This document shows positions 17,744 through 26,590 of a stretch of 64,000 nucleotides of DNA, one piece after another. The position numbers were made by a program, and so were the translations under genes. Numbering within the stretch: the first letter of the stretch is position 1; each line of letters starts with the position of its first letter. The notes beneath the pieces are model-generated. The model did no database searches. It had not been told where the DNA came from and saw nothing but the letters and a program-made list of their open reading frames with translations. The DNA is from Flavobacterium dankookense (GTDB taxonomy: Bacteria > Bacteroidota > Bacteroidia > Flavobacteriales > Flavobacteriaceae), in assembly GCF_004362665.1 (NCBI RefSeq), contig NZ_SNXR01000013.1, positions 1 through 64,000 on the forward strand, read 5' to 3'.

Positions 17744-18505
17744 ATGATTACAGCAATACTAATAGACGACGATGATAATTTAAGAAGCGGAATGAAAAGT
17801 TTGCTTTCTCGCTATGCGCCCGAAATTAGAATTATAGGCGAAGCCGATAGTGTAGCAAACGGAACAACTTTGCTCATGGAAACCCAACCTCAAGTGGTGT
17901 TTTTAGACATCCATCTTGGCGATGGTTCGGGTTTTGATTTGTTGGAAGAAGTTTATAAAAACGGCGTGAAAGTAACAGCACAAATTATTTTCATCACCGC
18001 TCATGAGCAATACGCCATCAAAGCATTTCGATTTAGTGCGTTGGATTTTCTTCTAAAACCAGTTGATCCAGACGAACTCCAAAAGGTAATTGCCAAACTA
18101 AAAAGTGTAATTGACAAAAGTGATAGCGCAGCACACATCGATTTGTTATTAGAAAACATTAGGAAAAAAGTTGATAATTTCAAACGAATAGCCTTGTCTA
18201 ATTCCGATGGAATACATCTTTTTGATGTCAGCGATATTATTCGTTGCGAAAGCGAAGACAATTACACTAAGTTTTATATTAAGAATAGCAAGCCGATTTT
18301 AATTTCAAAAACCTTAAAAGAATACGAAGAATTATTGGCAGAACATGGATTTGAGCGCATTCATCAAAGTCATTTGATAAACATCGCTTATCTAAAATCA
18401 TACATCAAAAAAGATGGCGGTTATGTGGTTATGGCAGACAATTGTAATTTACCTATTTCGCAACGAAAGAAAGACCGTTTACAAGAGTTGTTAAAAATGA
18501 TGTAG
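17744..18505 (+). CDS. LytTR-family response regulator
   Basis: A 253-residue regulator. Receiver domain (1-120): acidic cluster LIDDDDN (7-12), phospho-accepting Asp55 in VVFLDIHLGDGSGF, conserved Lys in FLLKPVDP. C-terminal LytTR DNA-binding domain (about 150-250): IIRCESEDNYTKFY, FERIHQSHLINIAYL, LPISQRKKDRL. LytTR proteins usually bind direct repeats spaced two helical turns apart. It is paired with the kinase 86 bases upstream. A three-copy 21-bp-phased direct repeat at 23852-23915 has suitable geometry, but a link is speculative. Confidence 0.92.
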   Translation: MITAILIDDDDNLRSGMKSLLSRYAPEIRIIGEADSVANGTTLLMETQPQVVFLDIHLGDGSGFDLLEEVYKNGVKVTAQIIFITAHEQYAIKAFRFSALDFLLKPVDPDELQKVIAKLKSVIDKSDSAAHIDLLLENIRKKVDNFKRIALSNSDGIHLFDVSDIIRCESEDNYTKFYIKNSKPILISKTLKEYEELLAEHGFERIHQSHLINIAYLKSYIKKDGGYVVMADNCNLPISQRKKDRLQELLKMM

Positions 18506-18607
18506 CGAATTCTAAATAGAAATAGGACTTTACTCATTTACAAATAATACATTAAATTGATTACAGTAATTTTATAAAAAAAGATTGTCAAAATAATAAT
18601 ACATACC

Positions 18608-20938
18608 ATGAAAAAGCTATTTTACATTTTAATACTAATCACAGGATTTGCAAATGCACAGATTGTAAATATTCCTGATGCAAATTTTAAACAGAGTTTG
18701 ATAGAGAATGGAGTTGATAGCAATAGCGATGGGGAAATTCAAGAAACTGAAGCGTTGGCAACTCTTGGTCTTCAAATTTATAGTCCTCAAACTATTTCAA
18801 CGGAAGGTATTTCAAGTTTTATAAACTTACGAAATCTTACACTTGAGGGTATGAGTAATTTGCAAAGTTTAGACTTGTCAAATTTATCAAATTTACAATC
18901 TCTTACACTCGATATTTTGCCTGTTTTAGTAGATTTAAATCTTCCTATTCAATCTAGTGTTACAAATATGAGTTTATATGATTTACCATTATTAACTAGT
19001 GTAGGTTTTGATAATCTTACTTCTTTAATCTATTTAAGAATTATAAGAGCAAACAATTTATCAAATATAGATTTAAGTGGAAATATCAATATTGAAACAT
19101 TAACTATAAATTACACTGCTAGTGGAGGATTGGTACCACCAATGAATTTGAATTCTTTAAATCTCACAGGATGTACTTCATTAACCTACTTAGAAATTGC
19201 TAATACTACTTTATCAGCACTTGATTTGTCAACTTGTATAAATTTAGAAACTTTAAGATATGAAGACAATCAAGTTGCGAATTTATCTCTTACTGGATTA
19301 GTTAATTTACAAGATGCATGGGTTATGTCAAATTCTGGTTCAAATACACTTCAAACTTTAGATGTAAGTGAATGTATTTCACTAACATCTTTACGACTTG
19401 ATTTTAATTATCAACTTCACACAATATTTATGAAAAATGGAGCAAATGAGACTATTAATTTTTATCAAACTCCTAATATTCAATATATTTGTGCAGATGA
19501 AAGTCAAATTATTGCGGTGCAAAATAAACTTAATCTAGCAGGATTAACTCAGACAGTTTTAAGTTCCTACTGCACCTTCACGCCAGGTGGAAATTACAAC
19601 ACCATCGTTGGACAAGTACAATTTGATGAAGATAATAACGGTTGCGATGTAAACGGCGCTGGTTTGCCAAACGTTAGAATAAACATCGCAGATCCATCAC
19701 TAATTGGTGCAACCTTTAGCAATGCAAACGGCGGTTACACTTTTTACTCCCAAGCCTTAAATCACGAACTATTTGTAGCTACCGAAAACCCAACATGGTT
19801 TACTGTTTCACCAGAATTAGCATCAGTTTCTTTTACGGATATAAACAATAATCAAACACTTCAAAACTTTTGTGTAACACCAAACGGCGTTCATCCTGAC
19901 CTAGAAATCGTAATCACACCAATAAATCCAGCACGACCAGGATTTGACGCAACGTATAAAATTGTTTACCGCAACAAAGGAAACCAAACCTTGTCGCAAC
20001 AATATGGTATCAACTTTTTCTACAATCAAAATCTGATGGAATATGTTTCTGCATCAGTAGTACCAAGTCAAATGGTTGCTGGAGGAATTTCTTGGGATTA
20101 TGCCAATCTACAACCATTTGAAAGTAGAGAAATTGTATTTACCCTAAACATCAATGCACCAACGGAGGATATCAATCCAGTGAATAATGGAGATGTTTTA
20201 ACTTTTACCACGTCCATCATGCCACAAGCAGGCGATGAAAACACAGGTGACAATACCTTTGTTCTAGACCAAATTGTTGTTGGTTCTTATGATCCAAACG
20301 ACATCACGTGTCTCGAAGGCGATATCGTTTCACCAACCGAAATAGGCGAGTACCTTCACTACAACATTCGTTTTGAAAACACAGGAACAGCATCTGCCGA
20401 AAATATAGTGGTAAAAACCGAAATCAATCCAGCCGAATTCGACATCAACACTCTTCAACTATTAAATGCTTCTCATGCCGTTGATGCTAGAATAAGAGGA
20501 AACATAGTTGAATTTATTTTCAAAGAAATTTATCTACAAACTGGCGGACACGGAAACGTATTACTAAAAGTAAAAACCAAACCAAATTTACAAATAGGCG
20601 ATTTGGTTAAAAACAAAGCCAATATCTACTTTGATTATAACTTCCCAATCCTAACCAATGATGCCGAAACCGTTTTCCAATCATTAAGCAACCCTGATTT
20701 TGAAACCGATAATAGCGTAAAAATCTACCCAAATCCAAGCAATGCAATAGTCAATATCAAGTCCGATTTCAATATCAAATCAATACAATTATACGATGTC
20801 CAAGGCAGAATACTGCAAACCAACATCGTAGAAGAAAACACCGCTTCGCTTGATATTGCCTCAAAAGCAAAAGGCATTTATTTTCTAAAAGTCATTACTG
20901 ATAGAGGAATAAAATTAGAAAAGTTAGTCAAAGAATAA
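18608..20938 (+). CDS. Leucine-rich-repeat surface protein with T9SS type A sorting domain (paralog 1)
   Basis: A 776-residue protein: signal peptide (cut near NAQ-IV), the start motif VNIPDANFKQSL and an EF-like DSNSDGEIQETEAL shared by the LRR paralogs, irregular leucine-rich repeats (to about residue 320), an SdrD_B-like domain (GQVQFDEDNNGCDVNGAGLPN), a DUF11/DUF7619-like region (SYDPNDITCLEGD, LHYNIRFENTGTASAENI, NIYFDYNFPI) and a C-terminal T9SS tail (IYPNPSNAIVNI, LYDVQGRIL, KGIYFLKV). The protein should be exported and anchored or released by the T9SS. LRR domains usually bind proteins or glycans; the ligand is unknown. No strict TAnnTTTG upstream. The last 59 codons are nearly the same as in the next gene. 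Confidence 0.9.
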   Translation: MKKLFYILILITGFANAQIVNIPDANFKQSLIENGVDSNSDGEIQETEALATLGLQIYSPQTISTEGISSFINLRNLTLEGMSNLQSLDLSNLSNLQSLTLDILPVLVDLNLPIQSSVTNMSLYDLPLLTSVGFDNLTSLIYLRIIRANNLSNIDLSGNINIETLTINYTASGGLVPPMNLNSLNLTGCTSLTYLEIANTTLSALDLSTCINLETLRYEDNQVANLSLTGLVNLQDAWVMSNSGSNTLQTLDVSECISLTSLRLDFNYQLHTIFMKNGANETINFYQTPNIQYICADESQIIAVQNKLNLAGLTQTVLSSYCTFTPGGNYNTIVGQVQFDEDNNGCDVNGAGLPNVRINIADPSLIGATFSNANGGYTFYSQALNHELFVATENPTWFTVSPELASVSFTDINNNQTLQNFCVTPNGVHPDLEIVITPINPARPGFDATYKIVYRNKGNQTLSQQYGINFFYNQNLMEYVSASVVPSQMVAGGISWDYANLQPFESREIVFTLNINAPTEDINPVNNGDVLTFTTSIMPQAGDENTGDNTFVLDQIVVGSYDPNDITCLEGDIVSPTEIGEYLHYNIRFENTGTASAENIVVKTEINPAEFDINTLQLLNASHAVDARIRGNIVEFIFKEIYLQTGGHGNVLLKVKTKPNLQIGDLVKNKANIYFDYNFPILTNDAETVFQSLSNPDFETDNSVKIYPNPSNAIVNIKSDFNIKSIQLYDVQGRILQTNIVEENTASLDIASKAKGIYFLKVITDRGIKLEKLVKE

Positions 20939-21067
20939 CAGTTTTTCGATTACATCATCCGTCAATGTTTTCGAATTCTAAATGAAACCATTTGTTTGCT
21001 CAATCATTAAATAAAAACGAACAAAATCAGTATAATTTTATGAAAACAAAATAATAAAACAAACGCT

Positions 21068-23782
21068 ATGAAAAAGTTTTTTTATAATTTACTATTGTTA
21101 AGTTCTTTTGCAGGAACTTCTCAAGTGGTTACAATTCCCGATCAAGTGTTCAAACAAGCACTATTATTATCAAACAGTACAAACCAACAAGTTGCCTATG
21201 ATTTTCAAGGAAACCCAATGGTGGTTGATGTTAATCAAGATGGTGAAATTCAAACAACAGAAGCACTTGCTGTTTTTGGTCTTGACTTAGCAGGAAATGA
21301 AAATGGATTATTTTTAATAGAAGGAAATCCAATAACCGATTTAACTGGACTTGAGGCCTTTTTGAATCTAAAAAACTTAGATATCTCAACTAACCAGCTT
21401 ACAGGACAAACCTTAAACGCTACATTATTTAGTAATCTAGAAAGTTTAAAAACACAAAACTCTGGATTAATAGCAGTGATAGTGAATAATTTAACATCAT
21501 TAAGAAAATTAGATGTAACTGGAAATCTTCTAACAGAAATCAATTTAAATGGTTTAATTAATTTGGAAGAGTTAATTATAAATAGTAACCAAATATCTAC
21601 TATAGATTTTTCTCAGACTTCATCATTAGTGAAATTGAATGCTAGTAGTAATCCCTTAACTACTTTGAATTGGTCGCAACTCACTCAATTGACCGATTTA
21701 GATCTTTCACAATGTAGAGAAATACAATCAGTAGATGTTAGTAGTTTGATTAATTTAAGGACTTTAAATGTATCCTTAACAGAAATTACAAGTTTAGATG
21801 TAAGTAATAATTTATTGTTGACCAAGCTAGATTGTTCCAAAGATGCAGTTTCGCAGGCTTCAATTTCAACTTTAGATGTTTCACCATTGATTAATCTAAA
21901 AGAACTAATTTGTAGTGGCAATCAATTGAATGGTCTTAATGTTAGCGGATTAACAAGTCTAGAATATTTGCAATTTATAGGCTGTAATGTAGCTACTCCT
22001 ATTTTCGGTAATAACAATAATTTAACTACTATAGAATGTACTTCAAATCAAATTACAGCTCTTGATTTATCAATTTTCCCACAATTAATAAGCTTGTACT
22101 GCGCAAATAATAACCTATCAACATTAGATTTCTCAACTTTACCAAATCTAAATGCAGTCTCTTGTTCGTTAAACCAATTTCAATCGTTAGATTTTTCAAA
22201 TAATCCTAACATAACCTATTTGGATTTAGGGACAAATAACGAGTTACAATATTTAAATATTAAAAATAATTCCTCAATGTTTTTTGGTTTTGTTTTTGAT
22301 AGTGAATTAAATCTTCCAAATTTGATTTTTATTTGTGCCGATGATGATGAAATTCAATTCATTGAATCATTTTTATTACAAAGTATAGAGCAACAGATAG
22401 TTGTAAACTCCTATTGCTCATTTGTTCCAGGAGGAAGTTACAATACAATTAGTGGTTCCGTGACTTTTGATTCCAATCAGAATGGTTGCAGTCTAGAAGA
22501 TATAGTTCAACCTTATATTAAGGTAACCATAAATGATGGAACAAATCAAGGTTCTGTTTTTACAGATTTAGATGGTAATTTCAAATTCTACGCTCAAGAA
22601 GGTAACTTTACTGTTAATGCCACAATAGAAAACAATTCACTTTTCACAATAAATGGACAAAACACCCAAGTATCCTTTTTAAATAATGAAAATAATACTG
22701 CAATTGTGCCATTTTGTATACAAGCATTAGACAATCAATCTGATTTGGAAGTTATTGTCTCTCCATTCTCATACCCAATTCCTGGCAGTGAAAATTTATA
22801 TCAAATATTTTATAAAAATAAAGGAAATCAAACTCTATCAGGAAATATTAATTTTAATTATGACACATCCAAAGCAACTTTTTTATTTTCAGAACCAGTT
22901 CAAAACGCTATCAATCAAGCAGGCGAGTTAGAATACAGTTTCAATAATTTGCTTCCTTTTGAAAGTAGAACAATTATTGTTAGCTTAAATTTAAATGGAC
23001 CAACTAGCCAAAATCCACTCACCGTTGGCGATATATTAGAGTTTACTGCCACAGCATCTATTAATTCGACTGACATAAACCCTTCAAACAATCAATTTAC
23101 ATACAATCAAATAATTGAAGAATTTATGCTATTAAACTCAATCATTTGCGTTGAAGGCGAAGAGGTTAGTGCCGACTTGATTGGGGATTATTTACACTAT
23201 TCAATAAATTTTGAAAACAACACAAACCAAACAAGTTCGTTTATAGTTTTAAGAGCAACAATAAATCCGCAACAGTTTGATATTAATTCCATCCAACTCT
23301 TAGCCAGTTCAAGCAATGTTGAGGTCAGAATTACAGGAAATCTATTAGAATTAATTTTTGGAAATTTAGAACTTCAAACAGGTGGTCATGGAAATGTTTT
23401 ACTTCGAATTAAATCTTCAAATCAACTTCAAGTAAATGATACAGTTAGATTTGAAACAGCTGTCTTTTTTAATGAAACAGAAGCTACCCAAACAAATACT
23501 GCTGAGACCACTTTTAGATTAGCAGGAAATTTGAACAATGATAATTTTGAAAAGACATCAATATTAATTTATCCAAACCCTACTAAATCAATTGTTTCAA
23601 TAACATCCGATTTCAGCATCAAATCAATACAATTATACGATGTTCAAGGCAGAATACTACAAACCAACATCGTAGAAGAAAACAGCGCATCGCTTGATAT
23701 TACATCAAAAGCAAAAGGTATTTATTTCCTAAAAGTGATTACAGATAAAGGAATAAAAGTAGAAAAGTTAGTCAAAGAATAA
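21068..23782 (+). CDS. Leucine-rich-repeat surface protein with T9SS type A sorting domain (paralog 2)
   Basis: A 904-residue paralog of the preceding gene with the same layout: signal peptide, TIPDQVFKQALL, DVNQDGEIQTTEAL, a longer LRR region (about 70-440; NLKNLDIS, LRKLDVTGN, LTELDLS type units), GSVTFDSNQNGCSLED, a DUF7619-like region (YLHYSINFENNTNQTS) and the T9SS tail. The DUF7619-like region keeps the order but is more diverged (CVEGEEVSADLIGD in place of CLEGD). Its last 178 bases match 20761-20938 with about 17 differences by eye, while DNA just upstream differs widely; this points to tail exchange or duplication. A 129-base gap without a terminator separates the two, so co-transcription is possible; a terminator follows. 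Confidence 0.9.
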   Translation: MKKFFYNLLLLSSFAGTSQVVTIPDQVFKQALLLSNSTNQQVAYDFQGNPMVVDVNQDGEIQTTEALAVFGLDLAGNENGLFLIEGNPITDLTGLEAFLNLKNLDISTNQLTGQTLNATLFSNLESLKTQNSGLIAVIVNNLTSLRKLDVTGNLLTEINLNGLINLEELIINSNQISTIDFSQTSSLVKLNASSNPLTTLNWSQLTQLTDLDLSQCREIQSVDVSSLINLRTLNVSLTEITSLDVSNNLLLTKLDCSKDAVSQASISTLDVSPLINLKELICSGNQLNGLNVSGLTSLEYLQFIGCNVATPIFGNNNNLTTIECTSNQITALDLSIFPQLISLYCANNNLSTLDFSTLPNLNAVSCSLNQFQSLDFSNNPNITYLDLGTNNELQYLNIKNNSSMFFGFVFDSELNLPNLIFICADDDEIQFIESFLLQSIEQQIVVNSYCSFVPGGSYNTISGSVTFDSNQNGCSLEDIVQPYIKVTINDGTNQGSVFTDLDGNFKFYAQEGNFTVNATIENNSLFTINGQNTQVSFLNNENNTAIVPFCIQALDNQSDLEVIVSPFSYPIPGSENLYQIFYKNKGNQTLSGNINFNYDTSKATFLFSEPVQNAINQAGELEYSFNNLLPFESRTIIVSLNLNGPTSQNPLTVGDILEFTATASINSTDINPSNNQFTYNQIIEEFMLLNSIICVEGEEVSADLIGDYLHYSINFENNTNQTSSFIVLRATINPQQFDINSIQLLASSSNVEVRITGNLLELIFGNLELQTGGHGNVLLRIKSSNQLQVNDTVRFETAVFFNETEATQTNTAETTFRLAGNLNNDNFEKTSILIYPNPTKSIVSITSDFSIKSIQLYDVQGRILQTNIVEENSASLDITSKAKGIYFLKVITDKGIKVEKLVKE

Positions 23783-23803
23783 AAAGTTAATTTTAATTAA
23801 TTA

Positions 23804-23837
23804 AAAAAACTCGCGACCTATAATCGTGAGTTTTTTT
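23804..23837 (+). terminator. Terminator after the LRR pair
   Basis: Arms 23804-23816 (AAAAAACTCGCGA) and 23824-23836 (one G.T pair), a 7-base loop and a T7 tail. Confidence 0.85.
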
Positions 23838-23851
23838 ATATCATAAAATTA

Positions 23852-23915
23852 GGGTAAAACCCTATCCACTCGGGGTAAAACGCTATCCAATTGGGGTTAT
23901 TCCAAATAATACAAA
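23852..23915. promoter_or_regulatory. Three direct repeats with exact 21-bp period upstream of gltA
   Basis: GGGTAAAAC at 23852 and 23873 and the weaker GGGTTATTC at 23894 are spaced 21 and 21 bases. The rest of the unit (CTATCCA at 23862 and 23883) also repeats. Two helical turns per repeat puts all copies on one DNA face, as in binding arrays for dimeric regulators, including LytTR types. It lies between the LRR terminator and the gltA promoter. Binding is inferred. Confidence 0.5.
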
Positions 23916-24000
23916 GCAACTACAAGCTAAATACCCGCTTTTTATAAAAAAATTAACTAAAACGTTATAGAAATTCTTTTTTATTTCGTTTTCAATTCCC

Positions 24001-24008
24001 TAATTTTG
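24001..24008 (+). promoter_or_regulatory. -7 promoter element for gltA
   Basis: TAATTTTG (TAnnTTTG) 42 bases before the ATG at 24051. No TTG at the expected -33 position. Confidence 0.5.
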
Positions 24009-24050
24009 TTGAATTAATGATTTTATTAAGATTTATTCCCTTTTTATACC

Positions 24051-25334
24051 ATGTCTAAAACAGCAATATTAGAATACGATGGCAACAAGTATGAATTTCC
24101 AGTAATAGTTGGAAGCGAAAACGAACCTGCTATTGATATTGAAAAATTACGTGCCTTAACTGGTGCTATTACTCTTGATCCAGGTTACAAAAACTCTGGT
24201 TCATGCCAAAGCGATATTACATTCCTTGATGGCGAAGAAGGAATTCTACGCTACAGAGGTTATGCCATCGAAGATTTAGCCGAAAAAGCCGATTTCCTAG
24301 AAGTATCCTATTTGGTTATTTTTGGTGAATTACCAACAAAACAACAATTAACCCAATTCGAAACCGACATTCGTAAATATACTTTGGTAAACGAAGAAAT
24401 GAAAAACATCATTGATGGTTTTCCTAAAACAGCTCACCCAATGGGCGTTTTATCTTCGTTAACCTCTGCCTTAACTGCTTTCAATCCAAAAGTAGTCAAT
24501 GTAGAGAACGAAAAAGAAATGTATGAAGCAGTTTGCAAAACCATGGGTAAATTTTTGGTTATTGCCACTTGGACGTACAGAAAAATGATGGGTTATCCAT
24601 TAAACTATTATGATAATACACAAGGATATGTTGAGAATTTTATGCAGTTAATGTTTAAATTACCAACAGGACCATATACTGCTAATAAAACAGTTGTTGA
24701 TGCTCTAGATAAATTATTTATTCTTCACGCAGACCACGAACAAAACTGTTCTACATCAACGGTTAGAATAGTAGGTTCTTCACACGCAGGTTTATTTGCA
24801 TCTATATCTGCTGGAGTTTCTGCACTTTGGGGTCCATTACATGGTGGTGCAAACCAAGCCGTTTTAGAAATGCTTGAAGCTATTCAAAAAGATGGTGGCG
24901 ATGCTGCAAAATATATGGCTAAAGCCAAAGATAAAGACGATCCATTCCGTTTGATGGGCTTTGGACACAGAGTATATAAAAATTTTGATCCAAGAGCAAG
25001 AATTATCAAAAAAGCAGCCGATGAGGTTTTAAAAACGCTAGGAGTTGACGATCCAATTCTAAACATTGCAAAACAATTAGAAGAAGCAGCTTTAGTAGAC
25101 GAATACTTCGTTTCTAGAAAATTATATCCAAATGTAGATTTCTATTCTGGTATTATTTACCGTGCATTAGGAATTCCAACGGATATGTTTACCGTAATGT
25201 TTGCCATTGGTCGTTTACCAGGTTGGATTGCTCAATGGAAAGAAATGCGTGTAAACAAAGAACCAATCGGAAGACCAAGACAAGTCTATACTGGACATCC
25301 ATTGAGAGATTTTAAACCGATGGATAAAAGGTAG
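24051..25334 (+). CDS. gltA: Citrate synthase (type II)
   Basis: A 427-residue enzyme condensing oxaloacetate with acetyl-CoA, the entry step of the TCA cycle. Seen: the N-terminal beta domain typical of large bacterial citrate synthases (LEYDGNKYEFPV, DPGYKNSGSCQSDITFLDG, ILRYRGY), HADHEQNCSTSTVR, the first catalytic His region WGPLHGGANQ, the second GFGHRVYKNFDPRA, and the catalytic Asp in NVDFYSGI. The length matches the hexameric Gram-negative type. A terminator follows directly, and the next gene's promoter touches it. Confidence 0.97.
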   Translation: MSKTAILEYDGNKYEFPVIVGSENEPAIDIEKLRALTGAITLDPGYKNSGSCQSDITFLDGEEGILRYRGYAIEDLAEKADFLEVSYLVIFGELPTKQQLTQFETDIRKYTLVNEEMKNIIDGFPKTAHPMGVLSSLTSALTAFNPKVVNVENEKEMYEAVCKTMGKFLVIATWTYRKMMGYPLNYYDNTQGYVENFMQLMFKLPTGPYTANKTVVDALDKLFILHADHEQNCSTSTVRIVGSSHAGLFASISAGVSALWGPLHGGANQAVLEMLEAIQKDGGDAAKYMAKAKDKDDPFRLMGFGHRVYKNFDPRARIIKKAADEVLKTLGVDDPILNIAKQLEEAALVDEYFVSRKLYPNVDFYSGIIYRALGIPTDMFTVMFAIGRLPGWIAQWKEMRVNKEPIGRPRQVYTGHPLRDFKPMDKR

Positions 25335-25359
25335 TTTTAATATTATATTTAAAATTCAC

Positions 25360-25389
25360 AAACTCTTCGTGAAAGCGAAGAGTTTTTTT
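25360..25389 (+). terminator. Terminator of gltA
   Basis: A perfect 10-bp stem (25360-25369 with 25376-25385), loop TGAAAG, then a T run that merges into the next -7 element. A GTG inside the hairpin (25369) is in frame with the next gene but is not a credible start. Confidence 0.9.
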
Positions 25390-25396
25390 ATATTTG
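25389..25396 (+). promoter_or_regulatory. -7 promoter element for the FkbM methyltransferase gene
   Basis: TATATTTG begins on the last T of the gltA terminator tail and ends 14 bases before the ATG at 25411. Confidence 0.55.
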
Positions 25397-25410
25397 TTAA
25401 AAAATACAAC

Positions 25411-26229
25411 ATGAGTTTAAAAAAGAAACTAAAAAAGGGAATTAGCTTTTTTGTGCCAAAAGGATACACCAAAGAGAAAATAAAACTCTTTTTTTATAAA
25501 ACGTTTAGTAAAAACAATGTTTCCTTTGATGTGCTAAAAGTAGCTAACACACACACACAAGGAAGTTACGTTTACAAAACAACTTTTGACGATATAACAC
25601 TACTTACAAATCAAGCATTATATCCAATAGTAGATGATTTCGGATATTATAATTACAAATACAAAGCAAAAAGCGGAGATGTAATAATTGATGCTGGAGC
25701 TAACCTTGGACATATTTCAATATTCTTCTCAAAGTGTGTAGGCAAATCAGGAAAAGTATTTTGCTTTGAACCAGATAAACATAATGTAAAGCAGTTAGAG
25801 AGTAACATCAAACTCAATAAAGATTTAGAAGACAATATCATTTTGCAAGATATGTTATTGTGGAATGAAGACACTTTTATTGATTTTGAAGAGGCAGGAA
25901 CAGTTGGTTCATCAGCAAAATGGTTTTCAGGAAATGCTAATGTGGTAAAAAAGCAAGCCATAACAATTGATAGTTGGGTGAAACAAAACAATATAAATCG
26001 ATTAGATTTAATAAAAATGGATATTGAAGGCGCAGAAATAGAAGCCGTTGAAGGATGTTTAGAAATTATGAAAACATTGAAACCTAATTTTGCCATTGCT
26101 TCCTATCACATTATTAATGGAGAGCCAACTTACATTAAGTTAGAGGAGTTTTTTAAGAAAAATAATTACCCATATAAAACAGTTACTTTTAGAGGAAATG
26201 AAATTATAACATTTGCAGGAACTATTTAA
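25411..26229 (+). CDS. FkbM family methyltransferase
   Basis: A 272-residue SAM-dependent methyltransferase. Motif I is DAGANLGHISIFFSK, the acidic SAM-ribose contact is FCFEPDKHN, and the FkbM-specific end is IDSWVKQNN followed by LIKMDIEGAEIEAVEG. The family O-methylates hydroxyl groups of polyketides or sugars, and in Bacteroidota often acts on surface glycans; the substrate here is unknown. A basic N-terminus (MSLKKKLKKGISFF) with no signal peptide indicates a cytoplasmic enzyme. Single gene between terminators. Start: the ATG at 25411 lies just after the -7 element. Confidence 0.85.
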   Translation: MSLKKKLKKGISFFVPKGYTKEKIKLFFYKTFSKNNVSFDVLKVANTHTQGSYVYKTTFDDITLLTNQALYPIVDDFGYYNYKYKAKSGDVIIDAGANLGHISIFFSKCVGKSGKVFCFEPDKHNVKQLESNIKLNKDLEDNIILQDMLLWNEDTFIDFEEAGTVGSSAKWFSGNANVVKKQAITIDSWVKQNNINRLDLIKMDIEGAEIEAVEGCLEIMKTLKPNFAIASYHIINGEPTYIKLEEFFKKNNYPYKTVTFRGNEIITFAGTI

Positions 26230-26249
26230 TAGTAATAATTTTAAGTCAT

Positions 26250-26278
26250 AAGCTTCGCTACTCAGCGGAGCTTTTTTA
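26250..26278 (+). terminator. Terminator of the FkbM gene
   Basis: AAGCTTCGCT (26250-26259) pairs with AGCGGAGCTT (26264-26273; one G.T), loop ACTC, then T6. Confidence 0.85.
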
Positions 26279-26590
26279 TTTAATGACTATTTATTATAAA
26301 TTAAGAATTGTAGGTAAAATACATAATTGAAATATTAAAAAGTGTATTTCATCGAAAAAATATGCTTTTAATGGTTTTTTATAAACTCTTCTTCTATATT
26401 TGAATTGTCAAAAACAAGCAATATAAAAATCAAATAATTTAATAAACTCAAAGGTTAAATTATTTACATAAACAGGTTTTTATATCCTAGCTGTATAAGA
26501 TTTAACGTTTCAGTTATTAATCAAAAATTAAAATTGTGAAAGCAATTTTTTGTGTTAAAAAGAATTAAAAAACCTCTAAATCCTACAGTT
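26279..26590 (+). other. Intergenic region with long predicted 5' leader
   Basis: 312 bases without a gene. It contains a -7 element at 26395-26402, about 190 bases of AT-rich leader, and near the start codon a small hairpin (AAAATTG/CAATTTT, 26530-26536 with 26543-26549) followed by two T. No riboswitch family was recognised. The leader is long compared with others in the window. Confidence 0.5.
26395..26402 (+). promoter_or_regulatory. -7 promoter element for the repeat-protein operon
   Basis: TATATTTG. No TTG at -33. If used, it gives a 5' leader of about 180 bases before the ATG at 26591. Confidence 0.45.

Noticed and set aside
25369..25410. GTG start for the FkbM gene
   Set aside because: It is inside the stem of the gltA terminator and upstream of the gene's own promoter element.
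25653..26096. A 147-codon open frame on the minus strand
   Set aside because: It is fully inside the FkbM methyltransferase gene, which has clear motifs on the plus strand; the minus translation matches nothing known.
26530..26551. Terminator or attenuator in the leader of the YadA-head-like gene
   Set aside because: A 7-bp stem of mostly A-T with a short T run is too weak to call as a terminator; described only as part of the leader.
26552..26590. GTG start for the YadA-head-like gene
   Set aside because: It adds a basic, non-signal stretch before a normal signal peptide that begins at the ATG at 26591.
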